Origin: Clostridia bacterium
GTDB lineage: Bacteria > Bacillota > Clostridia > Christensenellales > Aristaeellaceae
DNA length: 34,378 nucleotides
NCBI GenBank assembly: GCA_017427165.1
Contig: JAFRTK010000090.1
Location: 1-34,378 of the forward strand
Direction of reading: 5' to 3'
Positions 33,326 through 34,378 of this stretch are shown piece after piece. Position numbers and translations under genes: made by a program. Every line of letters starts with the position of its first letter. Position 1 is the stretch's first letter. The notes beneath the pieces were generated by a model. It did no database searches. It saw nothing but the letters and a program-made list of their open reading frames with translations, and was not told where the DNA came from.

Positions 33326-34378
33326 TTACAGCCGGCTGACAAACAGCGCTCGGATGGCGTTCAGCACGGCAATGATCATTACACCCACATCGGCGAAGAT
33401 CGCCAGTCCCATATTGGCGATTCCCAGTGCGCCCAGGATCAGGCATACCGCCTTTACCCCGATGGCAAACACGATATTCTCATACACAATCCGCATGCAT
33501 TTGCGGGAAATCCGGATCGCTTTGGCGATTTTCAGGGGATTGTCGTCCATCAGCACGATATCCGCCGCCTCAATCGCCGCGTCCGATCCCATGGCGCCCA
33601 TGGCGATACCCAGGTCCGCCCGGCTCAGCACCGGCGCGTCATTGATGCCGTCCCCGGCAAAGGCCAGGATTTCGCGTCCCTGCTTCTCCGCCAGCAGCGC
33701 CTCCACCCGTTCCACCTTGTCCCCGGGCAGCAGTTCGCTGTACACCCGGTCGATCTCCAGGCGCGCGGCTGTTTCCTCCGCCACGGCTTTCCGGTCCCCG
33801 GTCAGCATGACCGTCTGCCGGACGCCGGCGTTTTTCAGCGCCCGCACGGCTTCCTTTGCCGCCGGCTTTTCGATGTCAGAAATCACAATATGCCCGGCGT
33901 ATTCCCCGTCGATGGCCATATGGACGATTGTTCCGGTCCGGTGGCAGTCATGGTAGGCGATGCCCAGGCGTTCCATCAGCCGGCCGTTGCCGGCGGCGAC
34001 TTCCCTCCCGTCAATGCGCACGCGCACACCGTTGCCGCTGATCTCTTCCACATCGCTCACACGGCTCAGGTCCAGTTCCTTCCCGTGCGCCTTCCGGATA
34101 CTCACGGCAATCGGGTGGGAGGAAGCGGATTCTGCCAGTGCGGCATATTCCAGCAGTTCTTCCTCTTCCATCGGGCAGTGATGGATCGCCGCCACCTCAA
34201 ACTCACCCTTCGTCAGCGTGCCGGTCTTGTCAAACACCATCACGCCCGTCCGGGACAGTTCCTCCAGGTAGTTCGAGCCTTTCACCAGGATGCCGGCTTT
34301 GCCGGCGCCGCCGATTCCGGCGAAAAAGCTCAGCGGAATGCTGATCACCAGCGCGCACGGGCAGCTGATCACCAGGAA
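33326..34378 (-). CDS. Heavy-metal P1B-type ATPase, C-terminal part (Zn/Cd/Pb exporter; runs off window)
   Basis: Only the last 350 residues are inside the window. They begin just before the CPC ion-site motif in membrane helix 6 (ISCPCALVIS), then DKTGTLTKG with the phosphorylated aspartate, the SSHPIAVS motif of the P1B nucleotide domain, MLTGDRKAVAEETA, and GDGINDAPVLSRADLGIAMG. The final helix has ADVGVMI, with the acidic residue typical of the Zn/Cd/Pb group (P1B-2), so a CadA/ZntA-like exporter is likely. The N-terminal metal domain and first helices lie outside. It is cotranscribed with the ArsR gene downstream. Confidence 0.94.
   Translation of the reverse strand, partial: FLVISCPCALVISIPLSFFAGIGGAGKAGILVKGSNYLEELSRTGVMVFDKTGTLTKGEFEVAAIHHCPMEEEELLEYAALAESASSHPIAVSIRKAHGKELDLSRVSDVEEISGNGVRVRIDGREVAAGNGRLMERLGIAYHDCHRTGTIVHMAIDGEYAGHIVISDIEKPAAKEAVRALKNAGVRQTVMLTGDRKAVAEETAARLEIDRVYSELLPGDKVERVEALLAEKQGREILAFAGDGINDAPVLSRADLGIAMGAMGSDAAIEAADIVLMDDNPLKIAKAIRISRKCMRIVYENIVFAIGVKAVCLILGALGIANMGLAIFADVGVMIIAVLNAIRALFVSRL

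Overview
The window looks like chromosome from an anaerobic, GC-rich member of the Bacillota (class Clostridia; a gut or rumen lineage is my guess). Pointers are the oxygen-independent ribonucleotide reductase NrdD/NrdG, an aldo/keto reductase carrying two 4Fe-4S clusters, a one-step meso-diaminopimelate dehydrogenase, LplB/LplC-type sugar permeases, the MrfA/MrfB repair pair known from Bacillus, and Gram-positive style Shine-Dalgarno sites. I see no mobile element, CRISPR array, tRNA or rRNA. Thirty-one of the 34 genes lie on the minus strand, so most operons are read right to left; the exceptions are a GNAT acetyltransferase, a zinc-finger membrane protein and glgA.

Layout, left to right. 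1-4766: nrdD (cut by the window edge) behind its own promoter with two NrdR-type boxes, then nrdG, then a partner-switching signalling set (a membrane PP2C phosphatase fused to an anti-sigma-type ATPase domain, a STAS anti-anti-sigma factor, an unknown two-helix membrane protein). 4864-11597: an AraC regulator and an ABC importer operon (binding protein, LplB-type permease, a greatly enlarged LplC-type permease, a small membrane protein). 11618-14853: ddh, dapB, dapA (lysine and cell-wall diaminopimelate synthesis) and 5-formyl-THF cyclo-ligase. 15005-16729: a GNAT gene and an M18 aminopeptidase that converge and overlap. 16751-23570: a complete F-type ATP synthase operon in the order atpI-B-E-F-H-A-G-D-C with promoter and terminator. 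23717-24841: a zinc-finger membrane protein. 24884-31338: a tightly packed operon mrfA-mrfB-TPR-lepB-aldo/keto reductase. 31453-32898: glgA. 32897-34378: an ArsR repressor and a P1B-type Zn/Cd ATPase cut by the window edge.

Most of this is core metabolism and ordinary for such a genome. The parts that merit a second look are: the LplC-type permease with about 385 extra N-terminal residues (four extra membrane helices and a 180-residue extracellular domain) and its small membrane companion; the ATP synthase c subunit with a two-carboxylate ion site, which predicts Na+ coupling, together with an epsilon subunit that lacks its C-terminal inhibitory helices; the tandem NrdR boxes over the nrdD promoter; and a partner-switching cassette without a sigma factor next to it. 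I did not find a clearly new multi-gene defence or mobile system.

All family calls come from reading motifs in the translations. No database search was possible.
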